A stretch of DNA of 64,000 nt from Sphingomonas sp. ATCC 31555 (GTDB lineage Bacteria > Pseudomonadota > Alphaproteobacteria > Sphingomonadales > Sphingomonadaceae), in assembly GCF_000282895.1 (NCBI RefSeq), contig NZ_ALBQ01000014.1, positions 1-64,000 of the forward strand. The letters are read 5' to 3'. Under the pieces are notes generated by a model. The model searched no databases, had not been told where the DNA came from, and was given only the letters and a program-made list of their open reading frames with translations. The position numbers and the translations under genes were made by a program. Below are positions 7,616 through 16,527 of this stretch, piece by piece. Positions within the stretch are counted from its first letter, which is position 1, and every line of letters begins with the position of its first letter.

Positions 7616-8044
7616 CTAGCCGACCCGGCCGCTGCGGGCAAACCCTCTCATGCGCTCGCCGCGAACCAGCATCAGCTTCACCCGTGCCGCCTGCAGTCTC
7701 CCGATTGAGACGCGGTAGATGCCCGGGGCGAGCCGATAATACACGATCTTTTCGATCTTCGCGCACGGGCGCGCTGGATCGCGCGACACCATGCGCAGGC
7801 GGCGCCCGGTGCTGCGGGTGACGTCGACCCATCCGGGCTGATCGGTGGCGATGCCAAAGATACCGGCCTTGCGGATGGTGACCCGCGTCTCTGCCGCGCC
7901 GTTGCGCGTAGGAAGCGTGAATGCATGGCGCGTGTCCAGCCCCTCGCCCTGACGCGCCCAGCCGGCCAGCGGCGGCGGCAGCGCCGCATCGGCCGCCGTG
8001 CATTGCGGCACCGTCATTGCCCAGCCAATCGCCATCCACCACAT
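7616..8044 (-). CDS. Secreted hypothetical protein, paralog of the gene at 8794-9270
   Basis: A 142-residue protein with a short hydrophobic N-terminus that resembles a signal peptide ([20 protein letters not shown]). The body shares a clear pattern with the product of 8794-9270: [16 protein letters not shown], then [16 protein letters not shown], then a conserved Cys followed by [21 protein letters not shown] and VKLMLV. The two are paralogs; no characterised family is recognised. It may be a small beta-rich periplasmic or secreted protein. A DUF2490 gene lies in the opposite direction between the two copies. Function unknown. Confidence 0.7.
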   Translation of the reverse strand: MWWMAIGWAMTVPQCTAADAALPPPLAGWARQGEGLDTRHAFTLPTRNGAAETRVTIRKAGIFGIATDQPGWVDVTRSTGRRLRMVSRDPARPCAKIEKIVYYRLAPGIYRVSIGRLQAARVKLMLVRGERMRGFARSGRVG

Positions 8045-8149
8045 CGTGAAGCCTCCCCCTGATCCACCTTTGTTCTACTATCGTTCTTGTTGCGCAACAA
8101 GCTGCAAATAGCGGGCGACACGCCCCACGTGCTGCGATAGGGCGGCGGC

Positions 8150-8800
8150 GTGCATCGCGCCCTGCTGCCCTTCTTGTTGTTGCCCGGTGCCGCGCATGCG
8201 CAGCAGAGCGACGAGCAGCTTTGGCTGGCGACGACCGCAACGAACGAACCCATACTCCATGGCGAGCTATCGCTCGAGTCGATCGCCCGCTTTGGGGACA
8301 ATGCGCAGGGCATCGCCAACGCCCAGATCGGCATCGCCTTTCGCCAGCAGGTGGCGCACGGGCTGCGACTGGGGCTGGGATACCGCCATGTGCAGGACTG
8401 GGATCGCAACGGAGCCCGGCCGAACGAAGAGCGGCTGCGCCAGTCGATTTCCTTCGATGCCGGATCCACGCTGCATGTGCGGGGGATGCTGGAGGAACGG
8501 TTTCAGCGCAGCGGCACCGAAGCGGCGATCCGCCTGCGCCCCTTTGCGCGACTGAGCACGGCGCTAGGCCGCCACGCCCGGCTGTTCCTGTGGCGCGAAG
8601 ATTTCTTCAACCTCAACACCACCGGCTGGGGCCAGCGACGCGGCCATGAGCGAGCGCGGCATTCCGCCGGCGTTACCGTGCCGCTCGCCCGGCGGCTCAG
8701 CGCCGATATCGGGTATATGCACCAGCGCCGCTTCGCCCGGTTCGGCAATGCCGGGCTGACCGATCATGTCGGGGCGTTGCTGCTGACGCTGCGTTACTGA
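8150..8800 (+). CDS. DUF2490 domain-containing outer-membrane protein
   Basis: A 216-residue protein with a signal peptide ([13 protein letters not shown]) and the DUF2490 pattern: [13 protein letters not shown] near the N-terminus, then alternating strands with a conserved RxQxR-like region ([10 protein letters not shown]) and a C-terminal aromatic residue after LLLTLRY. This fits a small outer-membrane beta-barrel. Members have no established function. The gene begins with a GTG (or with an upstream in-frame alternative) and its 3' end overlaps the converging gene 8794-9270 by 7 bp. Its two neighbours are paralogs of each other, so the three genes may form one functional unit. Confidence 0.75.
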   Translation: MHRALLPFLLLPGAAHAQQSDEQLWLATTATNEPILHGELSLESIARFGDNAQGIANAQIGIAFRQQVAHGLRLGLGYRHVQDWDRNGARPNEERLRQSISFDAGSTLHVRGMLEERFQRSGTEAAIRLRPFARLSTALGRHARLFLWREDFFNLNTTGWGQRRGHERARHSAGVTVPLARRLSADIGYMHQRRFARFGNAGLTDHVGALLLTLRY

Positions 8801-9270
8801 GCGGCGCCCGCGACGAGCATCAGCTTCGCCTTTGGCTGCGCCAGGCCGCTGGCGAATACACGATAGCTCCCGGGCGAAAGCCGGAAGCGCACGATCTTGC
8901 GGATCGTCGAGCAATCCGGCCCATAGCCATGCGCGACCGAAGGCAGCGCCTTGCCGCCGGACGCGCCGGGTAGCACATCGAGCCAGCCGGGCTGATCGAG
9001 CGCGATGCCATAGGTGCCGGCATTGGCGACGCGGAACTCAATCATCGCCGCCCGGCCCGGCTTCGCCCCGGCCGGCAAGCCCTTCAGCGTCGCGCCGTCG
9101 ACGGTATCAAGCGATACCGCCTTGTCCGCCACCAGTTCGTCGCCCGGCATGCTCCAGCCCGCGAGCGCGGCGGGAAGGCTGGCATCGGTGGCCTTGCAGG
9201 CGGTCGTCGCCTGGGCAGGCGCGGCTTGCGGGACGGCAATGGGGGCGAGCAGCAAGGCCAGGATCAGCAT
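8794..9270 (-). CDS. Secreted hypothetical protein, paralog of the gene at 7616-8044
   Basis: A 158-residue protein with a signal peptide (MLILALLLAPIAVPQAAPAQA). It matches the other copy over most of its length: ASLPAALAGWSMPGDEL, AGTYGIALDQPGWLDVLPG, and a Cys followed by STIRKIVRFRLSPGSYRVFASGLAQPKAKLMLV. The start at 9270 is preferred over an ATG 31 codons upstream because it gives a normal signal peptide. Function is unknown. The 7-bp tail-to-tail overlap with the DUF2490 gene suggests these have stayed together. Confidence 0.72.
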   Translation of the reverse strand: MLILALLLAPIAVPQAAPAQATTACKATDASLPAALAGWSMPGDELVADKAVSLDTVDGATLKGLPAGAKPGRAAMIEFRVANAGTYGIALDQPGWLDVLPGASGGKALPSVAHGYGPDCSTIRKIVRFRLSPGSYRVFASGLAQPKAKLMLVAGAAQ

Positions 9271-9346
9271 GTTCCGTCTCCTCGAAGAACGAACCGGCGA
9301 TACGGGATTCCCGTTCCGCCGAAAATGCCCATATGAGGGGCCGATC

Positions 9347-11512
9347 ATGTCCCGCGCGCGCATTCTCGTCCTCCATCCGGCTCTGGGGCCGCTCGACTAT
9401 CGTGTTCCGTCGAGCATGGAAGTCGCGCCGGGCAGCATCGTGATCGTGCCGATCGGCCCGCGCCAGTTCGCCGGTGTCGTGTGGGAGCCCGAACGGCTGC
9501 CGACCGAGGAGATCGGCGACAACCGGCTTCGTGCCATCCTCGCCGTCGCCGACGCGCCCCCGATCCCCGCCCCGGTGCGTCGACTGATCGAATGGACAGC
9601 GGACTATTATCTCGCCCCGCCCTCTTCGGTGCTGGCGATGACCCTGCGAACCTCGGCCGCGTTCGAGGCGGCGCCGACAATCACCGAATATCGCGCGACA
9701 GGCCAGGTTCCCGATCGCCTGACCCCGCAGCGCGCCCAGGCGCTGGAGCGGATCGGCGAGCGCCAGGGGCTGGTGCGCGAACTCGCCGCGATCGCCGAGG
9801 TGTCCGACGCGGTGATCCGCGGGCTGGTGAAGACCGGCGCGATCGAGGCGGTGACCGTCGACACCCAAGCGCCCTATCCGCTGCCCGACCCGGCTTTCGC
9901 CCCGCCGGAACTCAACCCGGCCCAGGCGGCGGTGGCAGGGGGCTTGCGCACCGCGGTTGAGACCGCCGCGTTCCAGCCCTTCCTCCTCGACGGCGTCACC
10001 GGATCGGGCAAGACCGAAGTCTATTTCGAGGCGGTCGCCGAGGCGATCGCGGCCGGCAAGCAGACGCTGGTGCTGCTCCCCGAAATCGCGCTGACCGAGC
10101 CGTTCCTCACACGCTTCGCCCGCCGCTTCGGCTGCGAGCCGGTCGCGTGGCATTCGGGCCTGCGCAGCTCCGAGCGCCGCCGCGCCTGGCGCGCGATCGC
10201 CGGGGGCGAGGCGCTGGTGACGGTAGGCGCGCGCTCGGCCCTGTTCCTGCCCTATCCCAAGCTCGGCCTGATCGTCGTCGACGAGGCGCACGAGACCAGC
10301 TTCAAGCAGGAAGAGGGCGTGCATTACCACGCCCGCGACGTGGCGGTGATGCGCGGCATGTTCGAGCGCTGCCCGGTCGTCCTCGCCTCCGCCACCCCGG
10401 CGATCGAGACGCGGCACCAGGTCGAGGTCGGCCGCTATGCCGAATTGAAGCTGCCCGGCCGCTACGGCGCCGCCGAGCTGCCCAGGATCGAGGCGATCGA
10501 CCTGATCCGCGAGCCTCCGGAACGCGGCCGCTGGCTCGCCCCGCGGCTGGTCGCTGCGATCGAAGAGACGCTCAAGCGCGGCGAACAGTCGCTGCTGTTC
10601 CTCAACCGGCGCGGCTATGCGCCGCTGACGCTGTGCCGCCACTGCGGCCACCGCTTCCAGTGCCCGAACTGCACGGCATGGATGGTCGAGCACCGGCTGC
10701 TCCACCGCCTGTCCTGCCACCATTGCGGCCACACCATGCCGACGCCGAGCATGTGCCCCGAATGCAAGTCCGACGACACGCTGGTCGCCTGCGGCCCCGG
10801 CGTCGAGCGGATCGCCGACGAGGTCGCGGCGCTGTGGCCCGAGGCGCGCACCGCGATCGTCACCTCGGACACGCTCTGGTCCCCGGCCAAGGCGGCCGAG
10901 TTCGTGTCGCGGATGGAGCATGGCGCGATCGACATCGTCGTCGGCACCCAGCTGGTCACCAAGGGCTATCACTTCCCCAACCTCACGCTGGTCGGCGTGG
11001 TCGATGCCGATCTCGGGCTCGACGGCGGCGACCTGCGCGCGTCCGAGCGCACCTTCCAGCAGATCATGCAGGTCTCGGGCCGGGCCGGGCGCGGCGAGAA
11101 GCCGGGGACGGTGTTCATCCAGACGCATGCGCCCGAGGCTCGCGTGATGCAGGCGCTCGTTTCCGGCGATGCCGAAGCCTTTTACGCCGCCGAAACCGAA
11201 TCGCGTCGCGAAGCGGATGCGCCGCCCTTTGGTCGATATGCCGCAATCATCGTCTCGTCCGAAGACAAGGCGGCGGCGGAGGAAACGGCGAGGATGATCG
11301 GCCGGGCCGCACCCGAACTGGCGGAGATGCACGTCTATGGCCCCGCGCCGGCACCGCTGGCGATGCTGCGCGGGCGGCACCGGTTCCGGCTGCTCGTCCA
11401 CGCGCGGCGCAGCTTCGCCGTGCAGGAGGTGATCCGCGACTGGCTGGGCGGCCTTAGCTGGAGCCAGCGGGTGCGCGTGGCGGTAGACGTGGATCCCTAT
11501 AGCTTCGTATGA
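9347..11512 (+). CDS. priA: Primosomal protein N' (replication restart helicase PriA)
   Basis: A 721-residue helicase. The N-terminal DNA-binding domain begins SRARILVLHPALGPLDYRVP, and the Walker A motif is GVTGSGKTE. The DExH box is DEAHETSFKQEEG, and a set of eight zinc-ligand cysteines runs from LCRHCGHRFQCPNC to CHHCG and MCPECKSDD. The C-terminal helicase motifs include GTQLVTKGYHFPNLTLVGVVDAD and QVSGRAGRGEKPG. PriA reloads DnaB at stalled forks and recombination intermediates. The ATG at 9347 is chosen because a frame open further upstream would overlap the preceding gene on the other strand. Confidence 0.95.
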   Translation: MSRARILVLHPALGPLDYRVPSSMEVAPGSIVIVPIGPRQFAGVVWEPERLPTEEIGDNRLRAILAVADAPPIPAPVRRLIEWTADYYLAPPSSVLAMTLRTSAAFEAAPTITEYRATGQVPDRLTPQRAQALERIGERQGLVRELAAIAEVSDAVIRGLVKTGAIEAVTVDTQAPYPLPDPAFAPPELNPAQAAVAGGLRTAVETAAFQPFLLDGVTGSGKTEVYFEAVAEAIAAGKQTLVLLPEIALTEPFLTRFARRFGCEPVAWHSGLRSSERRRAWRAIAGGEALVTVGARSALFLPYPKLGLIVVDEAHETSFKQEEGVHYHARDVAVMRGMFERCPVVLASATPAIETRHQVEVGRYAELKLPGRYGAAELPRIEAIDLIREPPERGRWLAPRLVAAIEETLKRGEQSLLFLNRRGYAPLTLCRHCGHRFQCPNCTAWMVEHRLLHRLSCHHCGHTMPTPSMCPECKSDDTLVACGPGVERIADEVAALWPEARTAIVTSDTLWSPAKAAEFVSRMEHGAIDIVVGTQLVTKGYHFPNLTLVGVVDADLGLDGGDLRASERTFQQIMQVSGRAGRGEKPGTVFIQTHAPEARVMQALVSGDAEAFYAAETESRREADAPPFGRYAAIIVSSEDKAAAEETARMIGRAAPELAEMHVYGPAPAPLAMLRGRHRFRLLVHARRSFAVQEVIRDWLGGLSWSQRVRVAVDVDPYSFV

Positions 11513-11600
11513 GGGCTGGTCCTTATTTCGCGCTTTCCCAACGCGAAATCGGCAGATAGGCTGCAGCAAGGCTTGGCTGTGCCCAAGTTCCGGGGGACTC

Positions 11601-13151
11601 ATGAGACGCTGGTTTGCGGTACTTTGCCTGTTTCTTTTTGAATTCGTCGCGACGCCGGCCCAGGCGGACTGGCGAATTGCCGAAACCACGCATTTCGTCG
11701 TCTATTCGAATCTGCCTGAGCCCAAGCTGAGACGCTACGCCGAACGGCTGGAGAAGTTCGACAAGGCGCTGCGCATCGCCCGCGGCGTGAAGGAAACGCC
11801 GCTCGGCAAAGCAGGGCGCGTCACCGTGTACATGCTGGATGATCGGAGCGACGTGAGCGACCTGATGGGCAATCGCTACATCGCGGGCGCCTATATGCCG
11901 CGCGCGGGCGCCTCGGTCGCGTTCGTGCCCGAGAGCTCCAGCGAAGAATCCGGAAATTCCCTCGCCCTCTCCGGCGAGATGGTGCTGTTCCACGAATACG
12001 CCCATCACTTCATGTTCACCACATGGCCGGACGCCGCCCTGCCTTCTTGGGTGGTAGAGGGATGGGCCGAATTCAACGCCACCGCCAAGTTCCAGAAGGA
12101 CGGCGCGCTCCTGTTCGGCAGCGCGCCAAATTATCGCGCGCAGGGCCTGCTCACCGGCAATCCGTTGCCGATTGAACGGATTCTGGGCGGAGCGGCGGGC
12201 AAGCTGAGCGGCACCCAGCTGGAGGCGCTGTACGGTCGCGGCTGGGCGCTGGTGCATTATCTGACGTTCGAATCTTCGCGCAAAGGCCAGTTCGGCGCTT
12301 ATCTCAATGCCATCACCCAGGACCGCAAGACGCCCGAACAGGCCGCAGCGGTGTTCGGCGACCTGCGCGCGCTGCACCGCGAGCTGCAGCATTTCATCAG
12401 CAAGCCGAGGATCAACGGCTATTCGATCCGGGCGGAGCTGCTCTCGATCCCGCCGGTGGCAATCCGCCCCTTGCGTGAGGGCGAAGCAGCGATCCTGCCT
12501 GTGCGCTTCCGATCCGAACGCGGCGTAGGGCCGAAGACGGCACCCGACGTCTACGCCGATGCCAAGAAGGTGGCGAGCCGCTATCCCGACGATCCCTGGG
12601 TGCAGCGCGTGCTGGCGGAAACGGCGTACGATGCAAAGGATTATCCCGGCGCGCTTGCTGCGGCGGACCGGGCGATCGCCGCCGACGGCACGCTGGTGGA
12701 AGCGCATTGCTATCGCGCGATGACGCTGATGGCGATGGCGGTCGAGGCGAAGGACGAGAAGAAGGAAAGTTGGACCGAGATCCGCCGCACCATCGCGCGG
12801 GCCAACCGGCTCGATACCGACGACCCTCGCCCGCTCGTTCTCTATTTTCGCAGCTACCTCGCACAGCGCGCGGTGCCGCCACAGGTGGCGCGCGACGGGC
12901 TGTACCGCGCCTATGAACTCGCGCCCCAGGATCGCGGGCTGCGGATGGAAGCCGCGACCATGCTGGTGGCCAGCGGCAAGCTGGCGGAGGCGCGCGAATT
13001 GCTGCTGGTGCTGACCTATGATCCGCATGCCTCCGGCATGGGCGAGGCGGCAGCGAAGCTGATCGACACGATCGACGCCCAGCTGAAAAGCGCGCCTGCA
13101 GACGCGCATGCGCCGGCCGCCACCGCGGTCGAGGATGCATCGCCGAAATAG
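11601..13151 (+). CDS. Secreted HExxH (gluzincin-like) protein with TPR-like C-terminus
   Basis: A 516-residue protein with a signal peptide (FAVLCLFLFEFVATPAQA). A zinc-binding HEYAHH lies near residue 131, and a downstream glutamate in WVVEGWAEF (around residue 153-157) is in the position of the third ligand of gluzincins. The second half shows repeated helix pairs (WVQRVLAETAYDAKDYPGALAAADRAI, then VEAHCYRAMTLMAMAVEAK) that look like TPRs. No substrate is known; related genes are sphingomonad hypothetical peptidases (DUF1570-like). The next gene, about 60 bp downstream, is a membrane-bound trypsin-like protease in the same direction, so the two may cooperate in envelope protein turnover. 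Confidence 0.7.
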   Translation: MRRWFAVLCLFLFEFVATPAQADWRIAETTHFVVYSNLPEPKLRRYAERLEKFDKALRIARGVKETPLGKAGRVTVYMLDDRSDVSDLMGNRYIAGAYMPRAGASVAFVPESSSEESGNSLALSGEMVLFHEYAHHFMFTTWPDAALPSWVVEGWAEFNATAKFQKDGALLFGSAPNYRAQGLLTGNPLPIERILGGAAGKLSGTQLEALYGRGWALVHYLTFESSRKGQFGAYLNAITQDRKTPEQAAAVFGDLRALHRELQHFISKPRINGYSIRAELLSIPPVAIRPLREGEAAILPVRFRSERGVGPKTAPDVYADAKKVASRYPDDPWVQRVLAETAYDAKDYPGALAAADRAIAADGTLVEAHCYRAMTLMAMAVEAKDEKKESWTEIRRTIARANRLDTDDPRPLVLYFRSYLAQRAVPPQVARDGLYRAYELAPQDRGLRMEAATMLVASGKLAEARELLLVLTYDPHASGMGEAAAKLIDTIDAQLKSAPADAHAPAATAVEDASPK

Positions 13152-13212
13152 CGATGCCGATCCGGCGCGCGCCCGCTTGAACCGCCGCCGCTTTTCGCCG
13201 AAAGCGCACGCC

Positions 13213-14763
13213 ATGGGTTTGGGACGGCACTTTGCGCAGATGCGGCAGATGATCTTGCTGGTGGCGATGCTGTTCGCCGCAATCGCGCCGGCGCATGCCG
13301 ATGACATCTCTGCGGCGGGGCGCGGCGTGGTGCGCATCGTCACGATCGCAGTCGCCGACGACGAAGTGGTCGGTTTCGGCCATGGCAGCGGCTTTGCAGT
13401 GGCGCCAAACCGGATCGTCACCAACGCCCATGTCGTCGAACTCGCCTCGCGCTATCCGGGCAATGTCGTGATCGGCGTGGTGCCCTCCGAGGGCAGCAAG
13501 TCGTTCCAGGGCAAGCTGATCGCGATCGACACGCAGCGCGACCTGGCGCTGATCGAATTCACCGGCGCGAAGCTGCCGCCGCTGGCGCTGTACAATGGCG
13601 CAGTCACCGATGGTGAGGCGCTGATCGCGCTCGGGTATCCAGGCAATGTCGACGTTGCCACAGCGCGGTCTGCGGCGGACTTCATCACCCCGCAATCGCC
13701 GGTGCGCTCGCAGGGCGGCTTTGCCGGCACGCGTACCCTGGAGGGCATTTCGGTGCTGCTCCACACCGCCAATATCGCACGGGGAAATTCGGGCGGGCCG
13801 CTGCTCGACGCCTGCGGCCGGGTGCTCGGCGTCAATTCGGCGATCACCAATGCCGAGGAGGGAGACGCCACCTTCGCCTTCGCCATTTCCGATGCCGAGC
13901 TCACCGCGTTCCTGCGCGACGCCAAGCAGCCGGTGGTAGTGGTGGAATCGCCGTGCATCAGCGTCGAACAGCGCATGGCGCTCGACCGAAGCGCAGAGGA
14001 AAAGGACCGGGCCGACGCCGCGGCGCGCATCGCCATGGCCGAATCCGCCGCGGCCCGCGCGCGCGAAGCCGCGATCGACAAGGCGCGTACGGCGAATGAA
14101 TCTACGCGCGAAACCTATATGGCGGGCGCGGCGGTGCTGCTGGTCTTCGGCGCGCTGGCGCTGGGCGCAGCGGGCCTGCTCTTGTCGCGCGACCAGCAAC
14201 GCCCCGGCATCTGGTCTGCCGTAGGCGGAGGCGTGCTGCTGCTGGGCGCGGTGGCGCTGTTCGTGATGCGCCCAAGCTTCGACGAAGCGAGCGTCGCTAC
14301 GCCGGCTGACGGCAACAGCAGCGCGGAAGCGCGGGTGCCGCCGGGCGCGGCGAAGGGGCCGTTGCTGTGCACGATCGTGCCCGAACGCAGCCGCATCACT
14401 GTCTCCGCGACGCCCCCAGTGCGGATCAATGCCGGACCGGACGGATGCTTCGACGGCGGCACTCAATATGCTGAATCGGGCCGGCGCTGGCAGCGCGTGG
14501 TGGTGCCGGAAGACGAGCAGACCGTCTCGATCCGCGAATTCGACCCCGATACCGCAACCTATAGCGAAACCCGTTATCTGCTCTCCGCCGCCGACATGCA
14601 GCGCGTGCGCGAAGTGCGCCCGGCCGCGCCGGTCAACCAGTGCACGGCGGATCAGGCGAAGCGAGCGAGCCTGGCAAGCCTGCAGCAATCGATCCGCGCA
14701 GCGCTGCCCCAGGCTTATAACGAGAAGCTCGTCTATCGCTGCTCGGACGCACCGAACGAATAG
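13213..14763 (+). CDS. Trypsin-like serine protease with two membrane segments
   Basis: 516 residues from the ATG at 13213; 13240 (MRQMILLVAML) is also plausible, and an earlier one at 13108 would overlap the upstream gene. After a signal peptide (LLVAMLFAAIAPAHA), a chymotrypsin-fold domain has the catalytic triad: NAHVV (His about 73), RDLALIEF (Asp about 110) and GNSGGP (Ser about 193). A charged helical region rich in Ala/Arg/Glu then leads to two closely spaced hydrophobic segments (about residues 340-385). The C-terminal domain of about 130 residues is soluble. PDZ repeats as in HtrA are absent. Its role in the envelope is unknown. Confidence 0.78.
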   Translation: MGLGRHFAQMRQMILLVAMLFAAIAPAHADDISAAGRGVVRIVTIAVADDEVVGFGHGSGFAVAPNRIVTNAHVVELASRYPGNVVIGVVPSEGSKSFQGKLIAIDTQRDLALIEFTGAKLPPLALYNGAVTDGEALIALGYPGNVDVATARSAADFITPQSPVRSQGGFAGTRTLEGISVLLHTANIARGNSGGPLLDACGRVLGVNSAITNAEEGDATFAFAISDAELTAFLRDAKQPVVVVESPCISVEQRMALDRSAEEKDRADAAARIAMAESAAARAREAAIDKARTANESTRETYMAGAAVLLVFGALALGAAGLLLSRDQQRPGIWSAVGGGVLLLGAVALFVMRPSFDEASVATPADGNSSAEARVPPGAAKGPLLCTIVPERSRITVSATPPVRINAGPDGCFDGGTQYAESGRRWQRVVVPEDEQTVSIREFDPDTATYSETRYLLSAADMQRVREVRPAAPVNQCTADQAKRASLASLQQSIRAALPQAYNEKLVYRCSDAPNE

Positions 14764-14766
14764 GCG

Positions 14767-15810
14767 TCACTTGCGCTCGCGCACTCCTTCGCGAGCGCGC
14801 AGCACACGCTTGCGGTCGAGACCATAGGCATAGCCGCCCATGCTGCCGTCGCCACGTTGAGCGCGGTGACACGGGACGAGGATTGCGACCGGATTCGCGC
14901 CGCATGCCGTGCCCGCCGCGCGCACCGCCGCCGGCGCACCGGCCATCGCCGCGAGTTGCGCATAGCTGCGCGTCTCGCCCGGCGGTATCGCGCGCAGCGC
15001 CTGCCATACGGCTTCCTGAAACGCCGTGCCCTGGACGTCGAGCGGCAGGTTCGCATGGCGGCCGGGCCGCTCGACTGCGTCCACCACCTGCCCCGCGAGC
15101 GTCGCCAGCGGGTCGCCGCCCGGCACCACCTCTGCCGCCGGGAAGCGTCGGGCGAGCGCGGCTTCATCCTCGTCGAAGGCGACGCGGCACAATCCCTTTT
15201 CGGTTGCGGCGATCAGCAGCGGGCCCAGGCTCGTCGCCGCAATCGTCCAGCCGATCGTCACCCCCGCGCCGCCCGCCCGCCAGGCGCTGGGCGTCATGCC
15301 CAGCCGGGCATCGGCCTGTTCGTAAAACCGGCTGGGCGCGCCATATCCAGCTGCGTAGATCGCCTGCGTCACGCTCGCCTCCTCCTCCAGCGCCGCTGCC
15401 ATCCGCCGCGCGCGTAGGCCCCGCGCATAGGCGGCGGGCGTCACCCCGGTGGCGCGCTTGAACAGCCGATTGAAGTGATGCGGCGCATAGCCCACCGCTG
15501 CCGCAAGCGCCTCCAGCCCGATTGGCTCCTCCGCCGCGGCAATCAGCGCGGCGGCACGGGCGACTGCCGCAGCATCGCGCGCGACTTCGTCAGGCCGGCA
15601 GCGCAGGCACGGGCGGAACCCCGCCGCCGCCGCTGCCGCGCCATCGGCATAGAAGCGGACATGCGCGCGCCGCGGCCGCCGCGCCGGGCAGCTCGGCTTG
15701 CAGTAGATCCGCGTGGTGATCACCGCGACCAAGAAGCGGCCATCCTGCGCACGGTCCCGCGCTTCGAACGCGGCCCAGCAGGCATCTTCGGACGGGAGAA
15801 CATCGGTCAT
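14767..15810 (-). CDS. ada: Bifunctional DNA-alkylation response regulator/methyltransferase Ada
   Basis: A 347-residue protein with the full Ada layout. The N-terminal domain has the Cys-rich methyl-acceptor and zinc region (RIYCKPSCPARRP, later CLRCRPD). An AraC-type helix-turn-helix follows (LEALAAAVGYAPHHFNRLFKRATGVTPAAYARGLRARRM). The C-terminal alkylguanine transferase domain has the active-site PCHR motif followed by GDGSMGGYAYGLDRK. Ada removes methyl groups from O6-methylguanine and phosphotriesters and activates alkylation-repair genes. The gene runs opposite to the protease gene at 13213, ending 3 bp past its stop codon. Confidence 0.95.
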   Translation of the reverse strand: MTDVLPSEDACWAAFEARDRAQDGRFLVAVITTRIYCKPSCPARRPRRAHVRFYADGAAAAAAGFRPCLRCRPDEVARDAAAVARAAALIAAAEEPIGLEALAAAVGYAPHHFNRLFKRATGVTPAAYARGLRARRMAAALEEEASVTQAIYAAGYGAPSRFYEQADARLGMTPSAWRAGGAGVTIGWTIAATSLGPLLIAATEKGLCRVAFDEDEAALARRFPAAEVVPGGDPLATLAGQVVDAVERPGRHANLPLDVQGTAFQEAVWQALRAIPPGETRSYAQLAAMAGAPAAVRAAGTACGANPVAILVPCHRAQRGDGSMGGYAYGLDRKRVLRAREGVRERK

Positions 15811-15869
15811 TCTGAGACCTTAGGCCGTTCGCCCCGCCGCCGCATCCCGTGGCTTGCGTCCAAAGCGGC

Positions 15870-16274
15870 TCAGCCCTGTTCGGGCGGTTCGCCGCGCAGC
15901 CGCGCCTCTAGTTCGGCCAGCACCACGTCCTGCCCGCGAAACGCGCGCTGCAGGTCGCGTCGGCCGAGCGGCATCAGGAATTCGCAGCCGTGCCGCGTGC
16001 CGTCGCGCCACACCACCCGCGCCTCACGCGCCCCAGCGCCGGACAGGCCGATCCAGATCAGCGTGCCCGGCGGCAGCGCAACGTCGGCGACGAACAGGAA
16101 GCCGGTGCGCGAGAAATTCTCCACCACGGCATCGAAAGGGCGGCCGTCCATCCCCCGCACGGTGGTTTCACGTTGGACGAGGAAGCGCACAGCACCCCGG
16201 GCGTCCATGCTTCCCCAGACTTCAAGCCTTGCGACCAGCACCAGCGTTCGTTCCCTTTGCGGAACGGCCAGCAT
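15870..16274 (-). CDS. PilZ domain-containing protein
   Basis: A 134-residue protein. The central part shows VENFSRTGFLFVAD, the NxSxxG half of the PilZ signature, followed by the beta-strand pattern and a C-terminal helix. PilZ proteins bind cyclic di-GMP and act as effectors of motility or envelope processes. The other conserved half, an RxxxR pair, is present only approximately (RFLVQRETTVRG has arginines 5 and 10 residues apart), so c-di-GMP binding is uncertain. It is read divergently from the RhlE helicase gene. Confidence 0.72.
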   Translation of the reverse strand: MLAVPQRERTLVLVARLEVWGSMDARGAVRFLVQRETTVRGMDGRPFDAVVENFSRTGFLFVADVALPPGTLIWIGLSGAGAREARVVWRDGTRHGCEFLMPLGRRDLQRAFRGQDVVLAELEARLRGEPPEQG

Positions 16275-16315
16275 CGCAAATCGGGGTTAACGCCGCCTCA
16301 ATGGCGCGCCGCTCC

Positions 16316-16344
16316 TTGACGCAGGGCAGCATCACTGCCATATG
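16316..16344 (+). promoter_or_regulatory. Probable promoter of the RhlE-type helicase gene
   Basis: TTGACG (16316-16321) and CATATG (16339-16344) are spaced by 17 bp, as expected for a sigma-70 promoter. Transcription would begin near 16350 and leave a leader of roughly 175 nt before the ATG at 16528. Long leaders are known in cold-induced DEAD-box helicase mRNAs. The leader contains an imperfect GC-rich hairpin near 16450-16475. Confidence 0.45.
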
Positions 16345-16527
16345 CCGCGCTGCACCGAGGCTTCAAAGCAGCGTGATCGGCGGCGCGCCCTATCATGGGA
16401 AGGCTCCGCACGGCTCTGCCTCGATGATTTAACGGCTTCCCAAATCACGCGGGGCGTCACTTCGTTGACCCCGCCTTCGCGCGCCTTTCAGACGTGCGCG
16501 CGCCGGCCGCATCTATAAGGTTTTCCA

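Noticed and set aside
9107..11689. An 860-codon reverse-strand open frame across priA
   Set aside because: It lies antisense to the convincing priA gene and has low-complexity Arg/Gly/His-rich translation with no motifs. Long antisense frames are expected in high-GC DNA.
11523..14688. Two long reverse frames across the secreted metalloprotease and serine protease genes
   Set aside because: Both are antisense to genes with clear motifs and signal peptides.
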